A DNA stretch of 64,000 bases from Azospirillum brasilense (GTDB lineage Bacteria; Pseudomonadota; Alphaproteobacteria; Azospirillales; Azospirillaceae), in NCBI RefSeq assembly GCF_022023855.1, contig NZ_CP059449.1, forward strand, positions 1,164,501-1,228,500, read 5' to 3'. The notes under the pieces are model-generated. The model was not told the DNA's origin, did not search any database, and saw nothing but the letters and a program-made list of their open reading frames with translations. Each line of letters starts with the position of its first letter. The stretch's first letter is position 1. A program made the position numbers and the translations under genes. Positions 7,901 to 17,335 of the stretch are shown in pieces.

Positions 7901-9070
7901 ATGAGCGCCTCCAACCATGCTGCTGCCTTTGCCCTGCCGGCGACCGACGCTGACGGGCGCAAGAACCTTGTCGGCCTGTCCCGCGACGAGCTGGAAGCCG
8001 AAATGCTGTCCGTCGGCCTGGAGAAATTCCGGGCCCGCCAGCTCTGGCACTGGATCTACCACCGCGGAGCCACCGACTTCGCGGTGATGACCACGCTCGC
8101 CAAGCCGGTGCGCGAGAAGTTGGCGGAAAGCTACGCCGTGGCCCGCCCGACGGTCGTGCGCGACCTGAAGTCGGTGGACGGCACGCGCAAGTGGCTGCTG
8201 CGTATGCCCGACGGCCAGGAGGTGGAGAGCGTCCACATCCCTGAGGAGGACCGCGGCACGCTCTGCGTCTCCTCGCAGGTCGGCTGCACGCTGACCTGCC
8301 GCTTCTGCCACACCGGCACGCAGCGTCTGGTGCGCAACCTCGACGCCTCGGAGATCGTGGCGCAGGTCATGCTGGCCCGCGACGCGCTCGGCGAATGGCC
8401 GGCGCCGCCGGACGGGCGGATGATCTCCAACATCGTCATGATGGGGATGGGGGAGCCGCTCTTTAACTACGAGAACGTCGCCAAGGCGCTGAAGATCGTT
8501 ATGGACGGCGACGGGATCTCGATCTCGAAGCGCCGCATCACGCTTTCGACCTCCGGCGTCGTCCCGGCCATGAAGCGCTGCGGCGAGGAGCTGAACGTCA
8601 ACCTCGCCGTCAGCCTGCACGCCGTGACGGACGAGCTGCGCGACATCATCATGCCCATTAACCGGAAATATCCGCTGAAGGAGCTGATGGACGCCTGCCG
8701 CAATTACCCCGGCCTGAACAACGCGCGGCGCATCACCTTCGAATACGTGATGCTGAAGGGCATCAACGACAGCCCGGCGGACGCCCGCGCCCTGGTCAAG
8801 TTGCTGGAGGGCATCCCGTCGAAGATCAACCTGATCCCCTTCAACCCCTGGCCGGGCGCACCCTACGAGCGTTCGGCCGACCGGGCGATCCAGGTCTTCG
8901 GCGATATCGTCAACAACGCCGGCTACGCCAGCCCCGTCCGCACCACCCGCGGCGAGGACATCATGGCCGCCTGCGGCCAGTTGAAGAGCGCGTCCGTCCG
9001 CCTGTCCGCTGCCGACCGCGCCGCCATCGAGAAGGTGCTGGCCGAGAAGGACGCGGCGCTGGCCGGATAA
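7901..9070 (+). CDS. rlmN: Dual-specificity 23S rRNA/tRNA adenine-C2 methyltransferase RlmN
   Basis: The 389-residue radical SAM enzyme methylates C2 of A2503 in 23S rRNA and of A37 in some tRNAs. The [4Fe-4S]/SAM cluster motif Cys129-x3-Cys133-x2-Cys136 (GCTLTCRFC) is intact. The typical RHxGTQ-equivalent [36 protein letters not shown] and [11 protein letters not shown] segments are present. The C-terminal DIMAACGQL carries the catalytic, mid-reaction methylated cysteine. The ATG has no ribosome binding site and coincides with the predicted transcription start, suggesting leaderless translation. Confidence 0.97.
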   Translation: MSASNHAAAFALPATDADGRKNLVGLSRDELEAEMLSVGLEKFRARQLWHWIYHRGATDFAVMTTLAKPVREKLAESYAVARPTVVRDLKSVDGTRKWLLRMPDGQEVESVHIPEEDRGTLCVSSQVGCTLTCRFCHTGTQRLVRNLDASEIVAQVMLARDALGEWPAPPDGRMISNIVMMGMGEPLFNYENVAKALKIVMDGDGISISKRRITLSTSGVVPAMKRCGEELNVNLAVSLHAVTDELRDIIMPINRKYPLKELMDACRNYPGLNNARRITFEYVMLKGINDSPADARALVKLLEGIPSKINLIPFNPWPGAPYERSADRAIQVFGDIVNNAGYASPVRTTRGEDIMAACGQLKSASVRLSAADRAAIEKVLAEKDAALAG

Positions 9071-9097
9071 GGCCGGAATTATCCCTGGGAGTGCTCC

Positions 9098-9334
9098 GTG
9101 CCTGAGTTCGCCGTCGATCCCGGCCTGATCCTGTTCCTGTTCAACGCGGCGGCGGTCTGGCCGCTGATGCGCATCTTCCGCCGGGCGGGCTTCTCGCCCT
9201 GGTGGGCGCTGGTGATCTTCGTGCCGGTGATCGGGCTGGTCGGCGTGCTGGGCCTGCTGACGGTGCGGCGCTGGCCGGCGCGGGTCCTGGTCGACGGGCC
9301 GGCGCGGCCGCGCAAGGCGCGGAGGGCCGCGTGA
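9098..9334 (+). CDS. Small two-helix membrane protein, unknown function
   Basis: This 78-residue protein starts with GTG at 9098, behind a GGGAG ribosome binding site. It shows two likely membrane helices (about residues 8-25, LILFLFNAAAVWPLM, and 31-53, FSPWWALVIFVPVIGLVGVLGLL) and a basic C-terminal tail. It overlaps the next gene by one base (TGATG), so the two are translationally coupled. I recognise no family function; similar short proteins with an aromatic WWALVIFVP stretch occur in alphaproteobacteria. Confidence 0.75.
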   Translation: MPEFAVDPGLILFLFNAAAVWPLMRIFRRAGFSPWWALVIFVPVIGLVGVLGLLTVRRWPARVLVDGPARPRKARRAA

Positions 9335-9645
9335 TGGAGATGCTCGATTCCGTCGTGGCCCTGCTCAACGCCGTCTATTGGCAGCCCTGGGCGGCGATCA
9401 TGTCCACCGACCCGTGGACGGCCAACCTCGTCATGGCGATCCTGCTGATGCTGAAGCTGATCTTCGGCGGTTGGGTGCTGGCCAAGGGCGGGCGCAGCCC
9501 GCTGTGGGCGCTGGTCCTGCTGATCAACGGGGCGGACATCCTGGCGATGTGGCTCTACGCCTACATCCGCTGGCCCTTCGTGGACCGGGCGCCCGCCCGC
9601 CCCGCCGCGGAGAGCACCGTTGCGGCCGACGCCGGAACGGATTGA
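9334..9645 (+). CDS. Small membrane protein coupled to the preceding gene, unknown function
   Basis: The 103-residue protein begins MEMLDSVVAL at the ATG overlapping the previous stop codon. Two hydrophobic stretches (about residues 29-47 and 53-73) predict membrane helices. The layout resembles its partner: a GRSPLWALVLLINGADI segment echoes the FSPWWALVIFVPVIGL of the upstream protein, so the two may be diverged relatives that work together. No function can be given. argG follows after 78 bp. Confidence 0.75.
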   Translation: MEMLDSVVALLNAVYWQPWAAIMSTDPWTANLVMAILLMLKLIFGGWVLAKGGRSPLWALVLLINGADILAMWLYAYIRWPFVDRAPARPAAESTVAADAGTD

Positions 9646-9723
9646 GCGGGACCGATTGATTCGCTCCTGCCGTAGGGCTACTGTCCGGCACCGATATTTT
9701 TCCCCACCCGCGTGAGTAGTCCC

Positions 9724-10959
9724 ATGAGCGGTGCGTCCGGCAAACAGATCAAGAAAGTGGTGCTCGCCTATTCGGGCGGCCTCGACACCTCGGTGATCCT
9801 GAAGTGGCTTCAGGAAACCTATCAATGCGAGGTGGTGACCTTCACCGCCGACCTCGGCCAGGGCGAGGAGCTGGAGCCGGCGCGCAAGAAGGCCGAGCTT
9901 CTGGGCATCAAGCCGGAAAACATCTTCATCGATGACCTGCGCGAGGAATTCGTGCGGGACTTCGTGTTCCCGATGTTCCGCGCCAACACCCTCTATGAGG
10001 GCACCTACCTGCTCGGCACCTCGATCGCGCGGCCGCTGATCGCCAAGCGCCAGATCGAGATCGCCAACCAGGTCGGCGCCGACGCCGTGGCCCACGGCGC
10101 CACCGGCAAGGGCAACGATCAGGTCCGCTTCGAGCTGGGCTACTACGCGCTCCGCCCGGACATCAAGATCATCGCCCCGTGGCGCGAGTGGGATCTGAAC
10201 AGCCGGACCCGGCTGATCGACTACGCCGAGAAGAACCAGATCCCGATCGCCAAGGACAAGCGCGGCGAGGCCCCGTACTCGACCGACGCCAACCTCCTGC
10301 ACATCTCCTACGAGGGGAAGGCGCTGGAGGACCCGTGGGTCGAGCCGTTCGAGGACATGTACACCCGCTCCGTCGCCCTGGAGAAGGCCCCGGACACCCC
10401 GACCTACGTCGAGGTCGAGTTCAAGCGCGGCGACGCCGTGGCCATCGACGGCAAGGCCCTGTCCCCGGCGGCCCTGCTGACCGAGCTGAACCGCCTGGGC
10501 GGCGAGAACGGCATCGGCCGCCTCGACCTCGTCGAGAACCGCTATGTCGGCATGAAGTCGCGCGGCGTGTACGAGACGCCGGGCGGCACCATCCTGCTGG
10601 CCGCTCACCGCGCGATGGAGAGCATCACGCTCGACCGCGGCGCCGGCCATCTGAAGGATGAGTTGATGCCGCGCTACGCCGAGCTGATCTACTGCGGCTA
10701 CTGGTTCAGCCCGGAGCGTCTGGCGCTCCAGGCCCTGATCGACCAGACCCAGGAGCCGGTGAACGGCGTGGTCCGCCTGAAGCTGTTCAAGGGCAACGTC
10801 ACGGTCGTCGGCCGCAAGTCGCCGAACAGCCTCTACCGCATGGACTATGTGACGTTCGAGGAAGACAGCGTCTACAACCAGAAGGACGCGGAAGGCTTCA
10901 TCAAGCTGAACGCGCTCCGCCTGCGTCTGGGCGCCATGGCCCGCGCGAACGTCAAGTAA
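9724..10959 (+). CDS. argG: Argininosuccinate synthase
   Basis: The 411-residue enzyme joins citrulline and aspartate with ATP in arginine synthesis. The PP-loop [17 protein letters not shown] lies at about residues 13-29. Other family segments are [41 protein letters not shown] and [16 protein letters not shown]. The ATG at 9724 is preferred because it begins the conserved start [13 protein letters not shown]; a GTG at 9712 would add four residues. A terminator follows, facing the convergent chemoreceptor gene. Confidence 0.97.
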   Translation: MSGASGKQIKKVVLAYSGGLDTSVILKWLQETYQCEVVTFTADLGQGEELEPARKKAELLGIKPENIFIDDLREEFVRDFVFPMFRANTLYEGTYLLGTSIARPLIAKRQIEIANQVGADAVAHGATGKGNDQVRFELGYYALRPDIKIIAPWREWDLNSRTRLIDYAEKNQIPIAKDKRGEAPYSTDANLLHISYEGKALEDPWVEPFEDMYTRSVALEKAPDTPTYVEVEFKRGDAVAIDGKALSPAALLTELNRLGGENGIGRLDLVENRYVGMKSRGVYETPGGTILLAAHRAMESITLDRGAGHLKDELMPRYAELIYCGYWFSPERLALQALIDQTQEPVNGVVRLKLFKGNVTVVGRKSPNSLYRMDYVTFEEDSVYNQKDAEGFIKLNALRLRLGAMARANVK

Positions 10960-10983
10960 GCGCGAGACCCGTTGCGGATGTGG

Positions 10984-11016
10984 AACGAGGGGGCTTGGGC
11001 CCCCTCGTTTCGTTTT
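10984..11016. terminator. Terminator between argG and the convergent chemoreceptor gene
   Basis: A perfect 11-bp stem, AACGAGGGGGC (10984-10994) and GCCCCCTCGTT (10999-11009), with a TTGG loop is followed by TCGTTTT. It serves argG. It may also act leftward for the convergent gene, although that strand lacks a T-run. Confidence 0.9.
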
Positions 11017-11038
11017 GGGAATGGCCGTGGGGCGGCGC

Positions 11039-12709
11039 TCACGCCGCCCGGATGTTGACGAGGAAGCGCTCGACCTCCAGGCGGAGCGTTTCCGCCTGCC
11101 GGCTGAGTTCCTCGGCGGACGACAGCACCTGGGAAGCGGCCGACCCGGTCTCCACCGCGGCCTGATGGACCTGGACGATGCTGCCCGACACCTCCGTCGT
11201 GCCGTGGGCGGCCTGCTGGACGTTGCGGGCGATCTCTCCCGTGGCCGCGCCCTGCTCCTCCACCGCGGCGGCGATGGTGGTGGCGATGCCGTTGATCTCG
11301 CCGATCGTCCCGCCGATGATCTTGATGGCGCGGACGGTTTCGGTGGTCACGCCCTGGATCGTCTGGATCTGGGTGGCGATCTCCTCGGTCGCCTTGGCCG
11401 TCTGGTTGGCCAGCGACTTGACCTCCGAGGCCACCACGGCGAAGCCCTTTCCGGCCTCCCCGGCGCGCGCGGCCTCGATGGTGGCGTTGAGCGCCAGCAG
11501 GTTGGTCTGGTCGGCGATGGCCTTGATGAGCCCGACCACCTCGCCGATCTTCTGACCGGCCTCCGCCAGCCCCTGGACCGTCCGGTCGGTGCGGGCGGCC
11601 TCCTCCACGGCGTTGCCGGCGATGGTGGTGGAGGTCGCGACGTGGCGGCCGATCTCGGTGATGGAGGCGGACAGCTCCTCGGTGGCCCCGGCGACCGCCT
11701 GGACGTTGGTGGTCGCCTGCTCCGACGCGGCAGCGACCGTCGACGCCTGCCGGCTGGTCTCCTCGGCGGTGGACGACATGGACTCCGCGGTGGCGCGCAT
11801 CTCGGTGGCGGCGGAGGCCAGCATCTTCAGCGTCGCGTGAACTGTGTTGTCGAAGCCGACGATGTATGTCTCCACGAGCGTTTGCCGGGCTTCCTTGCGA
11901 GCCTGCTCCTGGCGCTGCTCCTCCTCCATCCGGCGGTTCGCGACGGCGGAGTCCTTGAACACCGCCAGCGAGCGGGCGAGCGTGCCGACCTCGTCCTTCC
12001 GGTCCGTGCCGTCGACGGTGATGCCGAGATCGCCCTTGGCGAGGCGCTGCATGAGTTCGGCCATGGCGCGCAGCGGGCCGACCACGCGGAACAGCGTCGT
12101 CGTCACGGCAAAGGCCGCGGCGATCACGCCGAACAGCACCGCGATCCCCAAGATCCAGCGGGAGGCGTCGTAAGCGGCGTTGGTCCGCCCATACTCGGCC
12201 TCGGCCTCCTTCAACTGCAGGTCGACCAGCTTGCCGACGGCCGCCGCCACCGGGTCGATGCTGGGGTAGAGCGTGGACACCGCGAAGGCGTCGAGCGCGG
12301 CCTGATCCCTGGCCTGCATCAGCGCGCGGGCGGTCGTCGCGGCGGCGCGCGCCTTGCCCATGTGGCGCTCGGCCTCGTTCGCCAGCTCCTTTTCGCGGGC
12401 GTTCATCGAAGTGGTCGTGAAGGCCGACCAGCGCGTCGCGATCTCGCCGAGCGCGGCATCGATGGATTTGAGACCGCCTTCCCACGTCTCGGCGCCGCCG
12501 CGCACCTTGTGCGTGGTGTCGACGATGTTGACGGCGAACATATCGGAGACGACCTTCAGGTCGCGCAGCGGGACGACGCGGTCCTTGAACACCGTCTCCA
12601 TGCCCTGGTGCGACTGCCCAAGGGCCAGCCAGCCGGTGGCCGCAATCGCGAAAAGAAAGAAGCACAGAACAGAGAGGGCAACCAAAAGGCGTGCTTTGAC
12701 CGTAGACAT
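11039..12709 (-). CDS. Methyl-accepting chemotaxis protein
   Basis: This 556-residue transmembrane chemoreceptor senses a periplasmic ligand and controls CheA. One helix lies at about residues 6-30 and a second near 190-210, flanking a helical periplasmic domain of about 155 residues (four-helix-bundle type). A HAMP domain follows ([19 protein letters not shown]), then the coiled-coil signalling domain. The conserved hairpin tip reads [20 protein letters not shown], followed by [22 protein letters not shown]. No C-terminal CheR-binding pentapeptide is present. The ATG at 12709 (MSTVKARL) is chosen because GGAACC precedes it; an upstream ATG at 12745 adds 12 residues. The ligand is unknown. 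Confidence 0.92.
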   Translation of the reverse strand: MSTVKARLLVALSVLCFFLFAIAATGWLALGQSHQGMETVFKDRVVPLRDLKVVSDMFAVNIVDTTHKVRGGAETWEGGLKSIDAALGEIATRWSAFTTTSMNAREKELANEAERHMGKARAAATTARALMQARDQAALDAFAVSTLYPSIDPVAAAVGKLVDLQLKEAEAEYGRTNAAYDASRWILGIAVLFGVIAAAFAVTTTLFRVVGPLRAMAELMQRLAKGDLGITVDGTDRKDEVGTLARSLAVFKDSAVANRRMEEEQRQEQARKEARQTLVETYIVGFDNTVHATLKMLASAATEMRATAESMSSTAEETSRQASTVAAASEQATTNVQAVAGATEELSASITEIGRHVATSTTIAGNAVEEAARTDRTVQGLAEAGQKIGEVVGLIKAIADQTNLLALNATIEAARAGEAGKGFAVVASEVKSLANQTAKATEEIATQIQTIQGVTTETVRAIKIIGGTIGEINGIATTIAAAVEEQGAATGEIARNVQQAAHGTTEVSGSIVQVHQAAVETGSAASQVLSSAEELSRQAETLRLEVERFLVNIRAA

Positions 12710-12781
12710 CGGCTGGTTCCACGATGCGTTGACGTTGCAGGTCATTGCATCGTGGATGGTACATATTAATATTGGTCTACA

Positions 12782-12808
12782 TTTTAACGAAAATATATTT
12801 CGTCAAAA
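12782..12808. other. AT-rich near-perfect palindrome upstream of the chemoreceptor gene
   Basis: TTTT-A-ACGAAA and its mirror TTTCGT-C-AAAA flank ATATA within an AT-rich island that is unusual in this G+C-rich sequence. It sits about 75 bp before the chemoreceptor start and may be an operator or promoter element. Confidence 0.4.
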
Positions 12809-12831
12809 AGTAACATTCCTCGTTTTTGAAC

Positions 12832-12860
12832 GACACCGTCATGGGTGTCATGACGGTGTC
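12832..12860. other. Perfect 12-bp inverted repeat, non-terminator
   Basis: GACACCGTCATG (12832-12843) and CATGACGGTGTC (12849-12860) flank a 5-nt loop. It lies between the chemoreceptor promoter region and the end of the glyoxalase-fold gene. Neither strand has a T-run after it, so a protein-binding site or a stabilising mRNA hairpin is more likely than an intrinsic terminator. Confidence 0.6.
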
Positions 12861-12929
12861 CTGCTCCGAACGGCGTCAGATGCCTCCACCGCATCTTCGA
12901 TCAAAGATTGCAGATGGACGACGTGCCGC

Positions 12930-13364
12930 TTACCCTTCCAGCCTGAAGCTCCCGTCCTCGCCCAGCGCAGCGAAGGGGTTCCAGGCGACCTCCCAGGGAT
13001 GGCCGTCCGGATCGGCGAAATAGCCGCTGTAGCCGCCCCAGAAGACCTCCTGCGCCGGCTTCAGGATGCGCCCGCCGGCCCGCTCGGCCTGGGCCATCAC
13101 GGCGTCCACCTCGGCCTTGCTGCGCAGGTTGTGGGCCAGCGTGATGCCGCCGAAGCCCGAGGTCGGGCCGGACTCCGCCAGATGCGCGTCCTCGGCCAGC
13201 GCCTCCCGCCCGAACAGGGCGAGCGCCACGCCACCCAACTGGTAGAAGGTGATGGCATTCTGGCTGACCGGGGAGGGGGTCCAGCCCAGCCCCTCCTCGT
13301 AGAAGCGGCGGCTGCGAGCGAGGTCGGCAACGCCCAGAGTGATCAGGCTGACTCTTTGTTCCAT
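12930..13364 (-). CDS. VOC (glyoxalase/bleomycin-resistance fold) family protein
   Basis: This 144-residue protein has the paired beta-alpha-beta-beta-beta units of the vicinal oxygen chelate fold. It starts VSLITLGVADLARSRRFYEEGLGW and ends YFADPDGHPWEVAWNP, the typical end of a VOC domain. Members include glyoxalases, dioxygenases and drug-binding proteins, so the reaction cannot be named. It begins directly after the stop codon of the rhodanese gene (TGA then ATG), so the two form an operon. Confidence 0.85.
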   Translation of the reverse strand: MEQRVSLITLGVADLARSRRFYEEGLGWTPSPVSQNAITFYQLGGVALALFGREALAEDAHLAESGPTSGFGGITLAHNLRSKAEVDAVMAQAERAGGRILKPAQEVFWGGYSGYFADPDGHPWEVAWNPFAALGEDGSFRLEG

Positions 13365-13778
13365 TCAGCTGCCCTTCCGTTCCATGGCGGGCGGCATGGC
13401 GACGGGCAGCCCGGCCTCCTTCCAGCCCTTGAAGCCGCCTTCGAGGTGGCAGACGTTCTCCAGCCCCATCGACTGCACGGTGTCGGTGGCGAGCGCCGAG
13501 CGCCAGCCGCTGGCGCAGTAGAAGACGAAGCGCTTGCCCGACGCGAAGACCGGCTTGTGATAGGGGCTGTCCGGGTCCACCCAGAATTCCAGCATGCCGC
13601 GGGTGGCCGGGAAGGCGCCGGGAATCATGCCGTCGCGCGTCAGCTCGCGCGGGTCACGGATGTCGACGAAGACCACGTCGGGGTCACCGTGCAGCGACAG
13701 CGCCTCCTGTGGCGTGATCGCCTCGATGCGGGCGTTCGCTTCGGCCAGCAACTCCTTGTAGCCCTTCTTCATCGGCAT
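13365..13778 (-). CDS. Single-domain rhodanese-like sulfurtransferase
   Basis: The 137-residue protein carries one rhodanese domain: VVFVDIRDPRELTRDGMIPGA, then the active-site loop FYCASGWRSALAT with the catalytic cysteine, then HLEGGFKGWKEAGLPV. It should handle persulfide sulfur in the cytosol; the physiological substrate is unknown. The start ATG at 13778 has an excellent GGAGGAAACC ribosome binding site. It is the first gene of the operon with the VOC protein and is divergent from the YkvA gene. Confidence 0.9.
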   Translation of the reverse strand: MPMKKGYKELLAEANARIEAITPQEALSLHGDPDVVFVDIRDPRELTRDGMIPGAFPATRGMLEFWVDPDSPYHKPVFASGKRFVFYCASGWRSALATDTVQSMGLENVCHLEGGFKGWKEAGLPVAMPPAMERKGS

Positions 13779-13934
13779 GGCGGTTTCCTCCTTCTGACCC
13801 TTTGGCCGTAGTCGAACCCTTGGCGGGACCGTTGGCGCGTCTGCGCTGTTGTCACTCCACGCAACTGTGCAACAGGCCGCCCCGCCCGGTCCACCGGGAA
13901 GGGCGGCCGGTGCAGGGGGAGCCCAGGGAAAGCC

Positions 13935-14348
13935 ATGCCGATCGCCACCGACGGACCCACCGAAGCCGCCGCCGCTTTGCCCACCGTCATTGATCCCGTC
14001 CGCGTGGAGCGGAACGAGCGCTACGTCCGCCGCCGCTTCTGGAACACGCTGCGCGCCAACCTGCACCGCGTTCCCTTCCTGGAGCAGGCGCTGGCCGCCT
14101 TCTTCTGCGCGACCGACCCGCAGACTCCCTTCAAGGCGAAGGCGATCCTGATGGCGGCGCTGGCCTATTTCGTGCTGCCCGCGGATTCGATCCCGGACTG
14201 GCTGATCGCGGTCGGTTTCGTGGACGACGCAGCGGTTCTGGCCACGGCCGTCCATGCGGTGCGGAGCAATCTGAAGCCCGAGCATGAGGATCGCGCACGC
14301 GCCGCCCTGCGCAAGGAACAGCAGATGAAGCCTGCCGCGGAGCATTGA
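13935..14348 (+). CDS. YkvA (DUF1232) family protein
   Basis: The 137-residue protein contains the DUF1232 signature: FKAKAILMAALAYFVLPADSIPDWLIAVGFVDDAAVLATAV, a hydrophobic helical pair likely associated with the membrane. The function of the family is unknown. An AGGGAAAG sequence precedes the ATG. The gene ends 4 bp before the end of the convergent DMT transporter gene. Confidence 0.85.
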   Translation: MPIATDGPTEAAAALPTVIDPVRVERNERYVRRRFWNTLRANLHRVPFLEQALAAFFCATDPQTPFKAKAILMAALAYFVLPADSIPDWLIAVGFVDDAAVLATAVHAVRSNLKPEHEDRARAALRKEQQMKPAAEH

Positions 14349-14352
14349 CGGC

Positions 14353-15282
14353 TCACGCCTTGGCCGCACTCCGCTCCGCGCGTGACTGCGCGGCGTCGCG
14401 GTGCGCGGTGTAGAGGGCGGAGGCGGCGATCACCCCGGCGCCGACCCAGCCCCACAGGTCCATGGCCTCCCCGAACAGCGGCCAGGCGAGCAGGGCGGTG
14501 AAGGGCAGGCGGGCGTAATCGTAGGGCATCATCGCCGAAGCCGGTGCCAGCTTGAAGGCGCGGGTCATCGCCAATTGCCCCAGCGTCAGGATGCCGCCCA
14601 GCAGGACGAGCCAGCCGAGTGCCGTCCAGCTCGGCCACTCCCACACGAACAGGGCCGGCACCAGCGCCATCGGGGTCAGGAACAGCCCCATGTAGGCGAC
14701 CACCACCATCACCCCGTCGGAGGTCGCCAGCGCCCGCACCTGGAGCGTGGTGGCGGCGGCGGCGACGCAATGCAGAAGCATGACGAGGATCGCCGGGTCC
14801 AGGGTGGTGTCGCCGGGGCGGACGACGATCATCACCCCGGCCAGCCCGACCAGGACGGCGGCCCAGCGCCGCGCCCGCACCGTCTCGTTCAGGAACAGCG
14901 CGGCTCCGGCGGTGACGAAAAGGGGAATGGTGAAGCTGAGCGCCGTGGCGTCCGGCAACGGCATGTGGGTGACGCTGTAGAACCAGCACAGCATCGCCAC
15001 CAGGCTGGTCGCCGAGCGTGAGGCGTACAGCCCCGCCCGCCCGGTGCGCAGCCGCCCCAGCCCCACCGCCGCGATCCAGGGCAGCATGAACATCAGGCTG
15101 AACAGGTTGCGGAAGAAGACGATCTCGAAGGGATGCAACTCGCCGCTGACGTGGCGGATCATCGCGTTGCCGATGGCGATGAACAGGGCGGCCCCCAGCA
15201 TCCAGAAGGCCGCCTCCAGCGGCTTTCCCGCCATGCCGGGGCCGGTGGCGGGACCTTTGGCGGTGAGCGCGTGGGTGGGCAA
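14353..15282 (-). CDS. DMT-superfamily (EamA) transporter
   Basis: The 309-residue inner membrane protein has ten predicted helices formed by two EamA repeats. The first repeat starts LGAALFIAIGNAMIRHVSGELHPFEIVFFRNLFSL; the second starts around HCVAAAATTLQVRALA and ends GWVGAGVIAASALYTAHRDAA. Such proteins commonly export metabolites or amino acids. The substrate is not evident. It stands alone and is convergent with the YkvA gene. Confidence 0.88.
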   Translation of the reverse strand: MPTHALTAKGPATGPGMAGKPLEAAFWMLGAALFIAIGNAMIRHVSGELHPFEIVFFRNLFSLMFMLPWIAAVGLGRLRTGRAGLYASRSATSLVAMLCWFYSVTHMPLPDATALSFTIPLFVTAGAALFLNETVRARRWAAVLVGLAGVMIVVRPGDTTLDPAILVMLLHCVAAAATTLQVRALATSDGVMVVVAYMGLFLTPMALVPALFVWEWPSWTALGWLVLLGGILTLGQLAMTRAFKLAPASAMMPYDYARLPFTALLAWPLFGEAMDLWGWVGAGVIAASALYTAHRDAAQSRAERSAAKA

Positions 15283-15404
15283 TCGGTCGCGTCCCTGGCG
15301 GATCGGCCTGCGGGTGGCGCTCCATTGCCGGAAACGCCACCCCAGCGTGCATCGCTATCCTGCTCTTCGGACCGGCCAGGGTGCAAGGGACATTCGGGAG
15401 AGGA

Positions 15405-16847
15405 TCAGCCGCCGGCCTTCAGCGACTCGAGGCGGGCGCGAATCAGCGTGTACTCGGGCTCCTCCGGCTTGAACTGGGCCAGCAGGCGGGTCCAGAGATC
15501 GGTAGCCTCGGCGGTCTGGCCGACGCCGGCGGCGTTCAGGCCGAGCAGCCAGAGCGCGTCGCGGTTGTCGGGTTCGGCCGCCAGCGCCTGACGGAGCGAG
15601 GCGACGGCCTCCTCCGGCATCGGACCGGGCTTGCTGCTCCGCGGCTCCGCCGACAACAGGGCGGAGGCGTAGGCAACCAACACGTCGGGCCGCGTGGGCG
15701 CCCGCTCCCGCGCCTTGCGGGCGGCGTCGATGGCCTTCGCCGACTCGCCCATCACGCCGTAGGAGCGCGACAGCCGCAGCCAGCCGTCCACGTCGTCCGG
15801 GTTGGCCTCCAGCCGGGCGGCCAGCCCGTCGACCATGCCGCGGATCATCTGCTGCTGGTCCTCGCCCTCGGTCTGACCTTGCGCTTGGCCCTGACCCTGA
15901 TTCTGGCCCTGGTTTTGGGCGACCGGCGGCTGTTGCTGGGCGGGCAGTGGCTCCGGCGTCACCTTGGCCGGGTCGAGGTTCAGCGCCTTGGCGGCCTCCG
16001 CGATCTGCGTCCGGACGACCGGCACCCAGGGGGCGTCGGCGTGGGACTCGGCGAGCAGGGCACTCCAGCGTTCCAGAGCGTCCTTGGTGTCGCCGGCCTG
16101 GAAGCGGGCCAGCGCGGCGTAGAAGCGGGCGCGCGGCTCCGTCGGGTCCTTCGCCAGCACACGGTCGAAGGTCTTGCGGGCCTCGTCCGGCACGGTGCCG
16201 CCGTTGGCCGAGATCAGGACCTCGCCGTAGCTGCCGAGAAGCTCCAGATCGTCGCCGGCCAGGGCCACGGCCTTGCCCAGCGCGTCGGCGGCTTCGGGCA
16301 GGCGGCCCATCTTGGCGTAGGCTTGGCCGAGGATGGCCCAGCCCTGCGGGTCGTCGGGGGTCTCGGCGAGTTGGGCCTTCAGCTTGTCCATCGCCGCCAG
16401 CACGTTCTTCGGCGGCCCGCCGCGCTCATGGTCAAGGTTGCGCGAGGCCAGCGGCTGGGCCGGCAGCTCCGGGCGGCCGAGCTTGCCGTAGACGGCCAGC
16501 GTGCCGAGCGGCAGCAGAACGGCCAGCAGGGCGGCCAGCGCCATCGCACTGCGCGGGGCGCGGGCGGCGGGCGCCTTGCCTTTCGCGCTGCCCTTCGCCG
16601 ATCCCTTGCCGCGGTCGGCGATGGCCAGCATGCGGCGGCCGATCTCGGCGCGGGCGGCGGCGGCCTGCGCCTCGCTGATCAGACCGCGGCCCTGGTCGCG
16701 CTCCAGCTCGCCCAGCTGGTCGCGGTAGACCTCAAGGTCGTAGGCGGCGCGCTCCTCGGCGGCGCCCTCGGGCTTCCTCAGCAGCGGCGGCACGATCAGC
16801 AGCACCACGGCCGCTGTCAGGGCAGCGGCGACGATCCAGAACAGCAT
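15405..16847 (-). CDS. ccmI: Cytochrome c maturation protein CcmI (CycH)
   Basis: This 480-residue protein presents apocytochrome c to the CcmF/H haem ligation complex. The N-terminus (MLFWIVAAALTAAVVLLIVPPLL) is the first helix, followed by a cytoplasmic loop (LEVYRDQLGELERDQGRGLIS) and a second helix near residue 105. The periplasmic part contains TPR units (WAILGQAYAKMGRLPEAADALGKAVAL; WLRLSRSYGVMGESAKAIDAARKA). A Gln/Gly-rich linker encoded at about 15870-15935 separates two TPR blocks. The start overlaps the ccmH stop by one base, so it is coupled. It is the last gene of the cluster. Confidence 0.93.
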   Translation of the reverse strand: MLFWIVAAALTAAVVLLIVPPLLRKPEGAAEERAAYDLEVYRDQLGELERDQGRGLISEAQAAAARAEIGRRMLAIADRGKGSAKGSAKGKAPAARAPRSAMALAALLAVLLPLGTLAVYGKLGRPELPAQPLASRNLDHERGGPPKNVLAAMDKLKAQLAETPDDPQGWAILGQAYAKMGRLPEAADALGKAVALAGDDLELLGSYGEVLISANGGTVPDEARKTFDRVLAKDPTEPRARFYAALARFQAGDTKDALERWSALLAESHADAPWVPVVRTQIAEAAKALNLDPAKVTPEPLPAQQQPPVAQNQGQNQGQGQAQGQTEGEDQQQMIRGMVDGLAARLEANPDDVDGWLRLSRSYGVMGESAKAIDAARKARERAPTRPDVLVAYASALLSAEPRSSKPGPMPEEAVASLRQALAAEPDNRDALWLLGLNAAGVGQTAEATDLWTRLLAQFKPEEPEYTLIRARLESLKAGG

Positions 16848-17335
16848 CAGGCTTTGTCCTTGCGGAGCAGGGCGTCCAGGCGCCGCCGCTCGTCCTCGGT
16901 CAGCGGGGCGGTGTCGCCGCCCGCAGCAACGGCAGCCCCTTTCCGCCCGCGCAGGTACAGGGCCGTGGCGACACCGCCGATGGCCAGGATCACGAAGGGA
17001 CCGATCCACAGGAACAGCGTCGTCGCCTTGAAGGGCGGGCGCAGCAGCACATAGTCGCCGTAACGGTCGGTGACGAAGCTCAGCACCTGCTGGTTGCTGT
17101 CGCCGGCGGTCAGCCGCTCGCGGACCAGCACGCGCAGGTCGCGGGCGAGCGGGGCGTTGGAATCGTCGATCGACTGGTTCTGGCAGACGAGGCAGCGCAG
17201 ATCCTTGCTGATCTCCCGCGCGCGGCCCTCCAGCGCCGGGTCCTTCAGCACCTCGTCGGGCTGGACGGCGGAGGCCGAGACGGGACTCAGGGCGAGCAGG
17301 GCGGCCGTCAGGGTCGCGGAAAGGAGGGCTCTCAC
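16847..17335 (-). CDS. ccmH: Cytochrome c maturation protein CcmH
   Basis: The 162-residue protein has a signal peptide (to about residue 23), the conserved redox pair Cys48-x2-Cys51 in LRCLVCQNQSIDDSNA that keeps apocytochrome cysteines reduced, and a C-terminal membrane anchor (TTLFLWIGPFVILAIGGVATALYL). It matches the short CcmH form that works with separate CcmI. It overlaps ccmG by 4 bp at its start and ccmI by 1 bp at its end. Confidence 0.96.
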   Translation of the reverse strand: MRALLSATLTAALLALSPVSASAVQPDEVLKDPALEGRAREISKDLRCLVCQNQSIDDSNAPLARDLRVLVRERLTAGDSNQQVLSFVTDRYGDYVLLRPPFKATTLFLWIGPFVILAIGGVATALYLRGRKGAAVAAGGDTAPLTEDERRRLDALLRKDKA

